The notes beneath the pieces are model-generated. The model was not told the origin of the DNA. It saw only the letters and a list, made by a program, of their open reading frames with translations, and did no database searches. A stretch of DNA of 64,000 nucleotides from Algoriphagus pacificus. Lineage in GTDB: Bacteria; Bacteroidota; Bacteroidia; Cytophagales; Cyclobacteriaceae. Both the position numbers and the translations under genes were made by a program. Shown here piece by piece: positions 6,054-13,778 of the stretch (within the stretch, counting starts at the first letter, position 1; every line of letters begins with the position of its first letter). The stretch covers positions 186,001-250,000 of the forward strand of contig NZ_JAFKCU010000001.1 of NCBI RefSeq assembly GCF_017254845.1. Direction: 5' to 3'.

Positions 6054-8141
6054 TTATTTGTTATCGTCTTTTTTCTTCAATTCTTCTTGTAGCTTTTTTT
6101 GGAACTCCTCTATTTTGGCAGCATTCTCTTTTTGCCATGCTTCCATTCTACGCTGGTATTCCTCCATTTTAGGCTGCATTTCTTTTTCCCAAGCCTTCAT
6201 CTTTTCCTCAAACTCCTTCATCTTCGGCTCATTGGCTTTTTGCCATTCCTGCATCTTCGCTTCAAATTCTTTCATTTTTGGCTCATATGCTTTCTGCCAC
6301 TCTTCCATCTTCATCTCAAACTCCTTCATCTTGGGTTCATTGGCCTTTTCCCACTCCTTCATCTTCTGTTCATATTCCTTCATTCTTGGAGCATTCTCTT
6401 CTTCCCAAACCTTCATTTTCTCCTCAAATTCTTTCATTTTAGGCTTCATGGCTTCCTCCCACTCTTTTGCTTTTCTCTCCATATCAGCAGCTCTAGCTTC
6501 AATGTCTTTCTTCCACTTTTCCTTTTCCGCTTTGGTCATTCCCACTGTATCTTTCTCCAAATTCTTCCAATCGACACCAAAGTCCCAAAAACCTTCCATC
6601 CCTTCAAATTCTATTGGAGGCATTGGGGCCATCTGAAACTCCATTGGTGGCATTGGTGCCATTTCAAAGCTAGGTATTGGGGCCATTTCGAAGTCCATCA
6701 TAGGAGCAACACCAATCTCAAAATCCATTACTGGAGCCATGGCCTCAGCAGGAAATTCAGGCATTGGAGAAAGTGCCAACTCGGGCATATTTTCTAAAAC
6801 TAAAACTTGTCCATTATGCTTGTAGACATAAGATCCTTTCTTATTGTTTTTCAAGATCACAGTATCTCCGTTGCGGATAATGGTATCTCCATTTATTTGA
6901 AAACGGTATTCTTTTCGATCTTTCAACTCAATGACTTCTCCCTCCTCATTTATCCAAGTAGGAACGCCATCGGTGATAATCACCTTTTCGGTTTTTTCTT
7001 CAATAGTATCCTGAGCAGCAAGAACTGATACAGATTGAGCTTTTGCTGCCTTTTCAACAACTGACACCTCACTTATTGGTCGGATACTTTCAGCTTTAGC
7101 TGGCGAGTCTTGTTGTGCACTGGCCATTAGACCTGCACTGAGTATTAATGTGATTAACATAGGGATAGAAATTATAGGGTTCTGAGGATAGGTCTGAGCA
7201 GGATAGCCCAAAATTCTTTTGATGCGTTGTAATGTAGGATTTCGCTTCTTGCCGGCAGCTAGGGCTAATTCAGGAGGATTTTGCTTTGCAAAATTCAATA
7301 CCTCTGCCAAGCCATAGGCTAGTTCTTTGGCTGAAACACCAGCTGAAACCGCAAGATCATCGGAAGCATTTTCACGCAATTCTTTGACAGTTTGGCTCAT
7401 CCACCAGAAACAAGGATGGTAGAAAAATACCACTTCCAAAGAAGACTGGATCAGGTTTGCCAAATAATCATTTCGCTTGACATGCGCCAATTCATGAGCA
7501 ATGATTGCTTCTAATTGACTTGGTGAAAGTTGGAAAATCAAACCCGCCGGGATTAAGACGATTGGTTTTAAAAAGCCAAATGTGATGGGAGACTGACCAA
7601 ATTCTGTGATTCTTAATTGGACTTTTTTGCGGAGTCCCAAGCGGCTTCCCACTTCTTCCATCATGTGATTGAGATCAGGATTTAGATTTAGATTGGAAGA
7701 TTTGCGCAGAAGACGGATTTCCGAAAGGCTATTAAAAAGTCGAAACATGAACAGCAAGGCTCCCAAAAACCAAAAATTAACTAAAAGCGGCAATTGAGTT
7801 TCGATCCAAAAGATCATTCTTGGTATAAAAGCTTCCACGCTCATTGATGAGACTTGGGTAGACTGCTCCAAAATCATCGCGTCAACCACCATTTTATCGA
7901 AAATCGAAGCTGGAGCCTGAGAGGCCAGTTGGTAGAGGAAAGTCCCAAATGCTACAAAAAGGGACAAGCCCAAACTCCCCAATGCCATGTTGTATTTAAA
8001 ATTGGGGCTTCTTTTGGCGAAGACTTTTAAGGAGAGCCAAAGTGCAGCTCCGATTACTACCAATTGCCAGATGGAATGAACCAAAGTCCATCCAAGGGCA
8101 TAGAGTAAATTATCCGGTATCAAATCGTTTAAAATTGTCAT
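6054..8141 (-). CDS. BlaR1/MecR1-like M56 metallopeptidase sensor with repeat-rich tail
   Basis: This is a 695-residue membrane protein. The N-terminal 340 residues hold about four hydrophobic segments (about 12-40, 53-71, 115-135, 322-342). The M56 zinc-peptidase signature HELAH is at 216-220, with a likely third ligand in ENASDD near 257. In the family, this domain responds to a periplasmic signal and triggers cleavage of the partner BlaI repressor, which lies just upstream and ends on the same base this gene starts. The tail should be periplasmic. It has no serine PBP/beta-lactamase motif; instead it has a Met/Pro-rich stretch (about 452-515) and seven 18-residue repeats (559-684). So the signal is probably not a beta-lactam recognised the BlaR1 way; the ligand is unknown. 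Confidence 0.88.
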   Translation of the reverse strand: MTILNDLIPDNLLYALGWTLVHSIWQLVVIGAALWLSLKVFAKRSPNFKYNMALGSLGLSLFVAFGTFLYQLASQAPASIFDKMVVDAMILEQSTQVSSMSVEAFIPRMIFWIETQLPLLVNFWFLGALLFMFRLFNSLSEIRLLRKSSNLNLNPDLNHMMEEVGSRLGLRKKVQLRITEFGQSPITFGFLKPIVLIPAGLIFQLSPSQLEAIIAHELAHVKRNDYLANLIQSSLEVVFFYHPCFWWMSQTVKELRENASDDLAVSAGVSAKELAYGLAEVLNFAKQNPPELALAAGKKRNPTLQRIKRILGYPAQTYPQNPIISIPMLITLILSAGLMASAQQDSPAKAESIRPISEVSVVEKAAKAQSVSVLAAQDTIEEKTEKVIITDGVPTWINEEGEVIELKDRKEYRFQINGDTIIRNGDTVILKNNKKGSYVYKHNGQVLVLENMPELALSPMPEFPAEAMAPVMDFEIGVAPMMDFEMAPIPSFEMAPMPPMEFQMAPMPPIEFEGMEGFWDFGVDWKNLEKDTVGMTKAEKEKWKKDIEARAADMERKAKEWEEAMKPKMKEFEEKMKVWEEENAPRMKEYEQKMKEWEKANEPKMKEFEMKMEEWQKAYEPKMKEFEAKMQEWQKANEPKMKEFEEKMKAWEKEMQPKMEEYQRRMEAWQKENAAKIEEFQKKLQEELKKKDDNK
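6090..6467 (-). repeat. Seven tandem 54-bp coding repeats (18 residues each)
   Basis: The repeats encode residues 559-684 of the M56 protein. Copies read like KEWEKANEPKMKEFEMKM, with conserved W at position 3, P at 9 in six of seven, M/I at 11, F/Y at 14 and M/L at 18; the rest is mostly E and K. Since 18 residues is five full alpha-helix turns, the hydrophobic positions line up as one continuous stripe. Copies are diverged, so expansion is not recent. Confidence 0.95.
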
Positions 8142-8512
8142 CAGGATTTCCGTTCTAGTTGGTCTAAAAATTCTCTTATTTCATTTAATTCTTCTTTGGA
8201 AGGATTCTCTTGTCCAAGCGCCTGCATCACCAACTTCTTGGCAGATCCACCAAAGGCTGTTGCCATCAGATTTTTCAAAAGAGACTTCTGGGTTTCCCCT
8301 TGGTTAGTCGCTGGTTTATAAAGATGCGTTCTGCTTTTCTCATCCCGGGTCACCATACCTTTGGCATGCATAATCTGCATGATCTTCAGCGTGGTGGTAT
8401 AACCCGTTTCTTTGGTTTTGGAAATCTCCTCATGTATCTGTCTGACACTGGCTTCCTTCTTCTCCCAAAGCAGGGATAAAATTTCTAATTCGGCTTCTGT
8501 AGGTTTGCTCAT
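8141..8512 (-). CDS. BlaI/MecI/CopY-family transcriptional repressor
   Basis: This is a 123-residue winged-helix repressor. The ATG at 8512 was chosen because the family start is SKPTEAELEILSLLW; ten earlier codons are open but unlikely, since they run into the promoter and operator region. The DNA-binding wing and helix cover about 1-75 (ASVRQIHEEISKTKETGYTT), and a C-terminal dimerisation helix follows. It overlaps the M56 gene by one base (TGATG), the classic blaI-blaR1 arrangement, so its fate is probably controlled by that protease. Three palindromic sites TACGA-N6-TCGTA surround its own promoter (8522-8592), indicating autorepression. What other genes it controls cannot be told from this window; the old yellow enzyme gene diverges from the same region. 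Confidence 0.93.
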   Translation of the reverse strand: MSKPTEAELEILSLLWEKKEASVRQIHEEISKTKETGYTTTLKIMQIMHAKGMVTRDEKSRTHLYKPATNQGETQKSLLKNLMATAFGGSAKKLVMQALGQENPSKEELNEIREFLDQLERKS

Positions 8513-8521
8513 GATTAGCTT

Positions 8522-8592
8522 GTACGATATCTTTCGTACCAAAGTTATACGAAGACAATCGTAATTTCAAAAATTCTACGAAAATAATCGTA
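8522..8592. promoter_or_regulatory. Triple BlaI-type operator TACGA-N6-TCGTA
   Basis: Three perfect palindromes are present: 8523-8538 (extended to GTACGA/TCGTAC at 8522-8539), 8548-8563 and 8577-8592. All have a 6-base spacer; centres are 25 and 29 bp apart. Family operators are known as short TACA/TGTA-type dyads, so TACGA/TCGTA is a variant of the same plan. The second copy fills the spacer of the promoter at 8540-8571. Confidence 0.9.
8540..8571 (-). promoter_or_regulatory. blaI promoter, -7 and -33 boxes
   Basis: On the complement, TAACTTTG (8547-8540) matches the TAnnTTTG -7 consensus, and TTTG (8571-8568) matches the -33 consensus. The spacing is 20 bases, as expected for the Bacteroidota sigma factor. 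The boxes are interleaved with the three operators, so a bound repressor would block polymerase. Confidence 0.8.
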
Positions 8593-8744
8593 TTAAAAAG
8601 TGTTAAATACTTATAAATCAACTTTTAATAATTTTTATTTATCGATTAACGAATCTATTTAAATTGATTGCGCCAGATCTGAACTTTCTTACCGAAACAT
8701 TAGTTGTATATACATTGAATTTTTGGACAAAACCAACTAATACC

Positions 8745-9854
8745 ATGAGTAAAAAACAACACTTATTACAACCTATCCAGGTTGGAGATCAGACATTTTC
8801 TAACCGCGTTTGGATGGCTCCAATGACAAGATCAAGAGCTGCCAATCCTGAAAACAAGCCATTTGATTTACATGCTGAATATTATAAACAGCGATCTTCT
8901 GCTGGTCTAATTATTACCGAAGGATCACAGATTTCAAAAAGAGCTGTCGGTTATATAAATACACCCGGAATCTATTCCCAAGAACAAGTAGAAGGATGGA
9001 AGGAAGTGACCAAAGCAGTTCACGAGGAAAATGGTCACATTTTCATCCAGCTTTGGCATGTAGGAAGAATCTCACATCCGGACTTTCATAATGGAGAGTT
9101 GCCATTGGCACCATCTGCCATCAATCCAAATGAAAAATCATATACTCCTGAGGGCTTTAAAGAAACCGTGACTCCAAAAGCAATGAGTCTGGAAGAAATT
9201 AAGCAGACAATTCAGGATTTTAAAAATGGAGCGAAAAACGCTATGGAAGCAGGTTTTGACGGAGTAGAAATCCACTCTTCCAATGGCTATTTATTGCATC
9301 AATTCTTCAATGCTACGAGCAATGTACGAACAGACGGGTATGGTGGAAGCATTGAAAACAGAGCAAAAATCCTTTTTGAAGTCATTGATGCCATCAAAGA
9401 AGTCATGCCTGAAAACAAAATTGGTGTAAGATTGAATCCTTCATTGAACGGAGTATTCGGAATGAAAGCGGATGAACAGACAATTCCAACTTTCGACTAC
9501 ATCATCAACAAATTGAATGAGTACGATCTGGCTTATCTGCACCTATCAGAGCCATTTTCAGACGTATCCGATATTCCTTACTTAGAGCCAAACATTGCCA
9601 AAAGATACCGTCCGATGTACAAGGGCACTTTGGTAATCAATAATTCTTTTGATCAGGAAAAGGGTAACAAAATCATCGAGGAAGGACTGGCTGATGCCGT
9701 AGCATTTGGCAAGTTGTTTATTTCTAATCCAGACCTTCCAGTTCGCTTTGAAAATGATGCGAATTTGGAAGAATGGGATCAGGACACTTTCTATACCCCA
9801 GGAGAAAAAGGATACACAGACTATCCTTTATTGAAGGAATCTGAAGTTGGATAA
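8745..9854 (+). CDS. Old yellow enzyme family NADH:flavin oxidoreductase (NemA-like)
   Basis: This 369-residue cytoplasmic FMN enzyme has an alpha/beta barrel. The ATG at 8745 gives the family-typical start (LLQPIQVGDQTFSNRVWMAPMT); a TTG 27 codons earlier is less likely. Visible family features are MAPMTRSRA near 22-30, the substrate-binding HSSNGYLLHQFF (H and N pair), and the strongly conserved NVRTDGYGGSIENRAK. Old yellow enzymes reduce activated C=C bonds, nitro compounds and electrophiles with NAD(P)H. It is a single gene with a strong terminator at 9863-9889, transcribed away from blaI across a shared 232-bp region. Confidence 0.93.
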   Translation: MSKKQHLLQPIQVGDQTFSNRVWMAPMTRSRAANPENKPFDLHAEYYKQRSSAGLIITEGSQISKRAVGYINTPGIYSQEQVEGWKEVTKAVHEENGHIFIQLWHVGRISHPDFHNGELPLAPSAINPNEKSYTPEGFKETVTPKAMSLEEIKQTIQDFKNGAKNAMEAGFDGVEIHSSNGYLLHQFFNATSNVRTDGYGGSIENRAKILFEVIDAIKEVMPENKIGVRLNPSLNGVFGMKADEQTIPTFDYIINKLNEYDLAYLHLSEPFSDVSDIPYLEPNIAKRYRPMYKGTLVINNSFDQEKGNKIIEEGLADAVAFGKLFISNPDLPVRFENDANLEEWDQDTFYTPGEKGYTDYPLLKESEVG

Positions 9855-9862
9855 TCACCATT

Positions 9863-9889
9863 AAGGCCGGATATTCCGGCCTTTTTTTT
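9863..9889 (+). terminator. Intrinsic terminator after the old yellow enzyme gene
   Basis: The stem is AAGGCCGGA (9863-9871) and TCCGGCCTT (9875-9883), with a TAT loop, followed by a T run to 9889. It ends only 11 bases before the next ATG. Confidence 0.95.
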
Positions 9890-9900
9890 ACATTTAAAAT

Positions 9901-10671
9901 ATGTGTCTAGTAGCATTGTCCTGGCAAAACCATCCGGAATACCCCTTAATTATTCGGGCAAACCGAGATGAGTTTTTCGAAAGACCCAGCCAGAAAATCC
10001 ACCAATGGGAATCGGGTTTTTATGGTGGTAAAGATTTAAAAAGCGGTGGAACTTGGATGGGATTTCATCCAAATGGTAGATGGGCATTACTCACCAATTA
10101 CCGTGATTTTAAGCATCCTAAAACTGCGCAGATCAGCAGAGGAAAATTGGTTCAGGATTTTTTAGAAAATACAATTTCTCCAAAAGCTTACCTAGAATCT
10201 GTCAAAGCCAACCAAGAAAAATACGATGGGTTTAACTTGCTTGTCTCTGATGGAAGCGAAGTGTACTATTTCAGCAATTTTGGAAAAGAGATCGTCAAAG
10301 TAGCTCCGGGAATTCACGGCTTGAGTAATGGGTTGTTAGATGATCCCTGGCCAAAAGTTGAACTAGCAAAATCAGAAATAAAGCAAAAACTGGAAGAAAG
10401 TATCAATGTGGATTCACTTTTAGACACACTCACTTCCAAAGCAACTTACCCAATCACTGAGTTGCCAGATACAGGCGTTCCCAAAGAAATGGAAATCGGG
10501 CTTTCTGCCCAATTCATCCGTTTGGGGGATAATTACGGCACAGTTTCCGCGACTGCTCTTACTTTAGACAAATCCGGAGAAGTATGCATGAAAGAGCGCA
10601 GTTTTCAGCCTGATTACAGTAAATTCACCGATGAAACTTGTTCGTTTCAAGTACTCAAACCTAGAATCTAA
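9901..10671 (+). CDS. NRDE/TANGO2-family protein
   Basis: This is a 256-residue protein that starts MCLVALSW and has the name-giving NRDE motif at about residues 21-24, then GGKDLKSGGTWMG and TNYRD. These are hallmarks of the NRDE (TANGO2-like, Ntn-hydrolase-fold-like) family. The N-terminal MC suggests a possible cysteine nucleophile exposed after Met removal, as in Ntn hydrolases; this is an inference. The biochemical role is not established in bacteria; heme handling has been proposed for TANGO2 relatives. It shares one base with the following ypdA-like gene (TAATG), so the two are translationally coupled. Confidence 0.88.
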   Translation: MCLVALSWQNHPEYPLIIRANRDEFFERPSQKIHQWESGFYGGKDLKSGGTWMGFHPNGRWALLTNYRDFKHPKTAQISRGKLVQDFLENTISPKAYLESVKANQEKYDGFNLLVSDGSEVYYFSNFGKEIVKVAPGIHGLSNGLLDDPWPKVELAKSEIKQKLEESINVDSLLDTLTSKATYPITELPDTGVPKEMEIGLSAQFIRLGDNYGTVSATALTLDKSGEVCMKERSFQPDYSKFTDETCSFQVLKPRI

Positions 10672-11645
10672 TGCTAAATAAATTATATGATGTTTTGATC
10701 GTGGGAGGAGGCCCAATTGGCCTTGCCTGTGGAGTTGAAGCCCAAAAAGCGGGTTTGGATTATGTGATCCTGGAAAAAGGAGCATTGACCAATTCGATAT
10801 ATAATTACCCGATCAACATGACTTTTTTCTCCACTTCTGACAGATTGGAGATGGCAAATATTCCATTTATGTCAATTGGAAATAAGCCAACCCGAACAGA
10901 AGCATTGGAATATTACAGAAGGATTTTCTTCCATTTCAACCTGAATGTAAAGCTCTATGAAGGTGTAGAAACTTTGACTAAAAAAGGAGACATTTTCGAA
11001 GTCAAAACATCCAAAGGAAGGTATCAAACCAAGAAAATCATCTTGGCAACAGGCTTTTACGATTTGCCCAACTTAATGAATGTACCCGGTGAAGACCTAC
11101 CCAAAGTCCAACATTATTACAAAGAACCTTGGCCTTTTATTGGTCAGAAAGTGCTGGTAGTCGGTGGGGCGAATTCAGCTGTTGATGCAGCGTTGGAAAC
11201 TTGGAGAAAAGGCGCCGAAGTCAGCATGGTTCTTTTGGAAGAGGAGGTGGACCAAAATGTAAAATATTGGGTTCGCCCGGATATTATGAACCGCATCAAG
11301 GAAGGCTCAATCAAAGCATTTACCAAATCCAGAATCAAAGAAATCCGAGAACTTGAAGTAGTGATTACAACTCCTGAAGGAGAAGTCACCGTCGAAAATG
11401 ATTTTGTACTCGCTATGACAGGCTACAAACCAAATTTCGCTCTATTAGATCAATTAGGCGTGGAAATGAGCCAGGATGAGAAAAGACAGCCATGCTACGA
11501 CGAATTGAACCAGGAATCGAATGTCCCTGGAGTCTATCTGGCTGGTGTGGTCTGCGGAGGCTTAAATACCCGAGAATTCTTTATTGAGAACAGCATCGTG
11601 CATGCTGAGATGATTATGAAGGATATCAGGGAGAAATTGGGTTAA
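10671..11645 (+). CDS. ypdA: YpdA-family FAD/NAD(P)-dependent (putative bacillithiol disulfide) reductase
   Basis: This 324-residue flavoprotein has an N-terminal FAD-binding GGGPIG (12-17), family motif NMTFFSTSDRLEMANIPF near 45-62, an internal NAD(P) loop VVGGANSAVDAALE near 161-174, and a C-terminal FAD-contact region GVYLAGVVCGG. YpdA reduces oxidised bacillithiol (BSSB) in Firmicutes, and this genome makes bacillithiol, since bshA lies at 42543-43679. The Firmicutes enzyme has a key cysteine in GGGPCG; here that position is Ile16, with Cys20 four residues on, so the mechanism may differ. It is coupled to the NRDE gene and overlaps the convergent lipoprotein gene by the four bases TTAA. 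Confidence 0.88.
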   Translation: MLNKLYDVLIVGGGPIGLACGVEAQKAGLDYVILEKGALTNSIYNYPINMTFFSTSDRLEMANIPFMSIGNKPTRTEALEYYRRIFFHFNLNVKLYEGVETLTKKGDIFEVKTSKGRYQTKKIILATGFYDLPNLMNVPGEDLPKVQHYYKEPWPFIGQKVLVVGGANSAVDAALETWRKGAEVSMVLLEEEVDQNVKYWVRPDIMNRIKEGSIKAFTKSRIKEIRELEVVITTPEGEVTVENDFVLAMTGYKPNFALLDQLGVEMSQDEKRQPCYDELNQESNVPGVYLAGVVCGGLNTREFFIENSIVHAEMIMKDIREKLG

Positions 11646-12841
11646 TCCTGACTTTCCACAGGTACTAGCTTTCCCCAATAAACTGTAAATTCCTCGGCCT
11701 CAATGTTAGGATCCGGTTTTTTCATCCACACTATTTTGCCGTTTTCAACCATAAACCCATTTTGGTACATCTTAGGAAGATTAACAGGAATCATTTCTCC
11801 ATTAGGTTTCCTTAGAACAGTCCGCATTTTAGCCTCTTCACTAAGCCTTTCCTTGGTTTCATCCGGCGCATCACCCGCCACAACCAAGGCAATAGCCCCT
11901 TTATCTTTTGGACTTGGCGAATAAGTGATTAATAAATCTTCTCCGTATTGGGCTAAGTTAATAATGGAAGATGCATAAGGACGCTTTTCAAAACTATTAA
12001 TCTTACCTAATTCAATAGAACCTTCTTCAAAACCGGGATGAGTCTCAAACCCTTCAAGTTCCAAACCTATTGATTCTATCAACTTAGGAGTCTCATCAGC
12101 CCAATCATAGATATACAAAGTTGGTTCTCCTTTAAACATCAGGTAGAGCAAATTACTTTTCTGATCAAAATGAAAGATTGGTCTGAAATCTCTAAAATAA
12201 AAAACATTCCCATTTAGAAACTGGGAGCTTTCTGGAAATGAAATCAACTTTTTGGTCTCATTTGTCTGAATATCTGTCATCAATACATTCTTTCTTTCCT
12301 TCAAAAAATCTGGATCATACTTCCCATCATACTCTTCTATAATATCTAAAGAATAGAGGAGGTACTCTTTTCCATTCTTCTCTATCAGCTGCTCACTATC
12401 AAATAAAGAAATAGCTGAGCCTAAACTTACTTGATCTTGAAATATTCTAAAATCCTGAACTACTTCCCCATCCATCTCTAGAACTTTCAGACCATGCATG
12501 ATATCAGCTACCACTATTTTTCCATTCTTACCAAATGAGAAATTTGAAGATGCCATTCCAAACCGACCAGGAACATCTCCTTCTTTTTCCCATTGATCTA
12601 CCAGTTGCCCATCTTTATTAAAAATAAAAACCTGTGAAGAAGCCATATCCCTAAAAACATATTGATCACTTTGTGATCCTTGATATAAAAAAACTCTTGC
12701 CAATATGTCTTTTACAGTGAGAGAATCAATTTTACGGAATTCATAGTTTAATTCTTGAGTGAATTCAATTTCTGAAGATTTTTTTGAGTCACATGAAAAC
12801 CACAAAGCAAGTACAGCAATTAAAAACGAGTATTTTTTCAT
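11642..12841 (-). CDS. Lipoprotein with predicted beta-propeller fold, DUF4221-like
   Basis: This is a 399-residue secreted protein with a signal peptide ending FSC (lipid cysteine C17). The body is beta-rich, with repeated hydrophobic strands such as YVFRDMASSQVFIFNKDGQLV, KIVVADIMHGLKVLEMDG and LLYLMFKGEPTLYIYDW, the pattern of a six-bladed propeller. I recognise the general type (DUF4221 / 6-bladed propeller lipoproteins abundant in Cytophagia) but cannot assign a function. A second protein of the same style is at 14383-15474. It has no partner gene on its strand; the leader reads away from the pseudouridine synthase. Confidence 0.75.
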   Translation of the reverse strand: MKKYSFLIAVLALWFSCDSKKSSEIEFTQELNYEFRKIDSLTVKDILARVFLYQGSQSDQYVFRDMASSQVFIFNKDGQLVDQWEKEGDVPGRFGMASSNFSFGKNGKIVVADIMHGLKVLEMDGEVVQDFRIFQDQVSLGSAISLFDSEQLIEKNGKEYLLYSLDIIEEYDGKYDPDFLKERKNVLMTDIQTNETKKLISFPESSQFLNGNVFYFRDFRPIFHFDQKSNLLYLMFKGEPTLYIYDWADETPKLIESIGLELEGFETHPGFEEGSIELGKINSFEKRPYASSIINLAQYGEDLLITYSPSPKDKGAIALVVAGDAPDETKERLSEEAKMRTVLRKPNGEMIPVNLPKMYQNGFMVENGKIVWMKKPDPNIEAEEFTVYWGKLVPVESQD

Positions 12842-12938
12842 AGGTCAAAATTAAAACTGATAATAATGAATAATCCTTAGTTATTCAACTATTCCTAATG
12901 AGAGAATTTATTCTTCTCGCTAACTCATGCGAAACCCT

Positions 12939-12946
12939 TATCTTTG
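12939..12946 (+). promoter_or_regulatory. Candidate -7 box giving a nearly leaderless mRNA
   Basis: TATCTTTG matches TAnnTTTG exactly and ends 9 bases before the ATG at 12956. A start site at the usual distance would leave a leader of only a few bases. No clear -33 TTG is visible. Confidence 0.5.
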
Positions 12947-12955
12947 TACCTGATT

Positions 12956-13690
12956 ATGAAAAAGAAACCATTCACCGTTGTCTATGAAGACAACCACCTA
13001 TTGATCGTCAATAAAGCTGCCGGAGTATTGGTGCAGGGGGATAAGACGGGCGATAAGACTTTGACGGACTACCTGAAAGATTACATTGCCAAGAAATATG
13101 ATAAGCCGGGAGCAGTTTTCTTGCATCCTATCCACAGACTGGACAGACCTGTAAGTGGTTTGGTGGCTTTTGCCAGAACATCCAAAGGCTTGGAGCGCAT
13201 GATGGAGCTTTTCCGCAAGCGAGATATACATAAAGTTTATTGGGCCATCGTGAAAAGAAAGCCTCGTGAAGAGCAAGGAAAATTGACACATTGGCTAGTC
13301 AAAGACGAGCAAAAGAACTTCGTCACAGCGCATGAAAAAGAAGTTCCAGGCTCACAAAAAGCGGAATTGAATTATAAAACCTTGGGATTTATGAATGACC
13401 ACTGGCTCTTGGAAGTTCGTCCGGTTTCCGGCAGACCTCATCAGATTAGAGTTCAGCTGGCATCCATGGGTTGCCCGATCCGAGGAGACTTAAAATATGG
13501 ATTTGCAAAAGCTAATCCTGATGCCAGCATTAATCTACATGCATTTAACCTGGTCTTTGTTCACCCAATCAAAAAAGAAAAGCTCTACTTAAGAGCTGCT
13601 GTTCCTGAAGAAGAGTTCTGGGAGCAATTCTTGGAGTTTGAAACGGTAAAAACAAAAGACCAGCATTTAAATAACTCCTTCTCTGGATAA
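12956..13690 (+). CDS. RluA-family 23S rRNA/tRNA pseudouridine synthase
   Basis: This is a 244-residue enzyme that converts uridine to pseudouridine in RNA. The catalytic motif HRLDRPVSGL lies near residues 57-66 with the nucleophilic Asp in RLD, followed by FARTSKG and the C-terminal RPVSGRPHQIRVQLA. The ATG at 12956 is preferred over a TTG four codons upstream. There is no S4 domain, as in RluA/TruC-type members; the target site cannot be told from sequence. Single gene with its own promoter box (12939) and terminator (13700). Confidence 0.92.
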   Translation: MKKKPFTVVYEDNHLLIVNKAAGVLVQGDKTGDKTLTDYLKDYIAKKYDKPGAVFLHPIHRLDRPVSGLVAFARTSKGLERMMELFRKRDIHKVYWAIVKRKPREEQGKLTHWLVKDEQKNFVTAHEKEVPGSQKAELNYKTLGFMNDHWLLEVRPVSGRPHQIRVQLASMGCPIRGDLKYGFAKANPDASINLHAFNLVFVHPIKKEKLYLRAAVPEEEFWEQFLEFETVKTKDQHLNNSFSG

Positions 13691-13699
13691 AAGAATTTG

Positions 13700-13734
13700 A
13701 AATGATCCTGCTTTCGTGGGATCATTTTATTTTT
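13700..13734 (+). terminator. Intrinsic terminator after the pseudouridine synthase gene
   Basis: The arms AAATGATCC (13700-13708) and GGATCATTT (13719-13727) flank a 10-base loop and are followed by a T-rich tail. Confidence 0.85.
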
Positions 13735-13778
13735 ATACCTTATTTTTAATTCCGTTTTCTTCTTAGTCCCAACTCAAT

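Noticed and set aside
6090-6467. Direct repeats that could suggest a CRISPR array
   Set aside because: Repeats are contiguous 54-bp coding units without spacers and are in frame within a protein.
6099-6797. Long open frame of 232 codons on the plus strand
   Set aside because: It lies antisense to the repeat-rich tail of the M56 gene; the periodic Glu/Lys codons leave the opposite strand open and give a low-complexity Phe/Leu/His translation with no family likeness.
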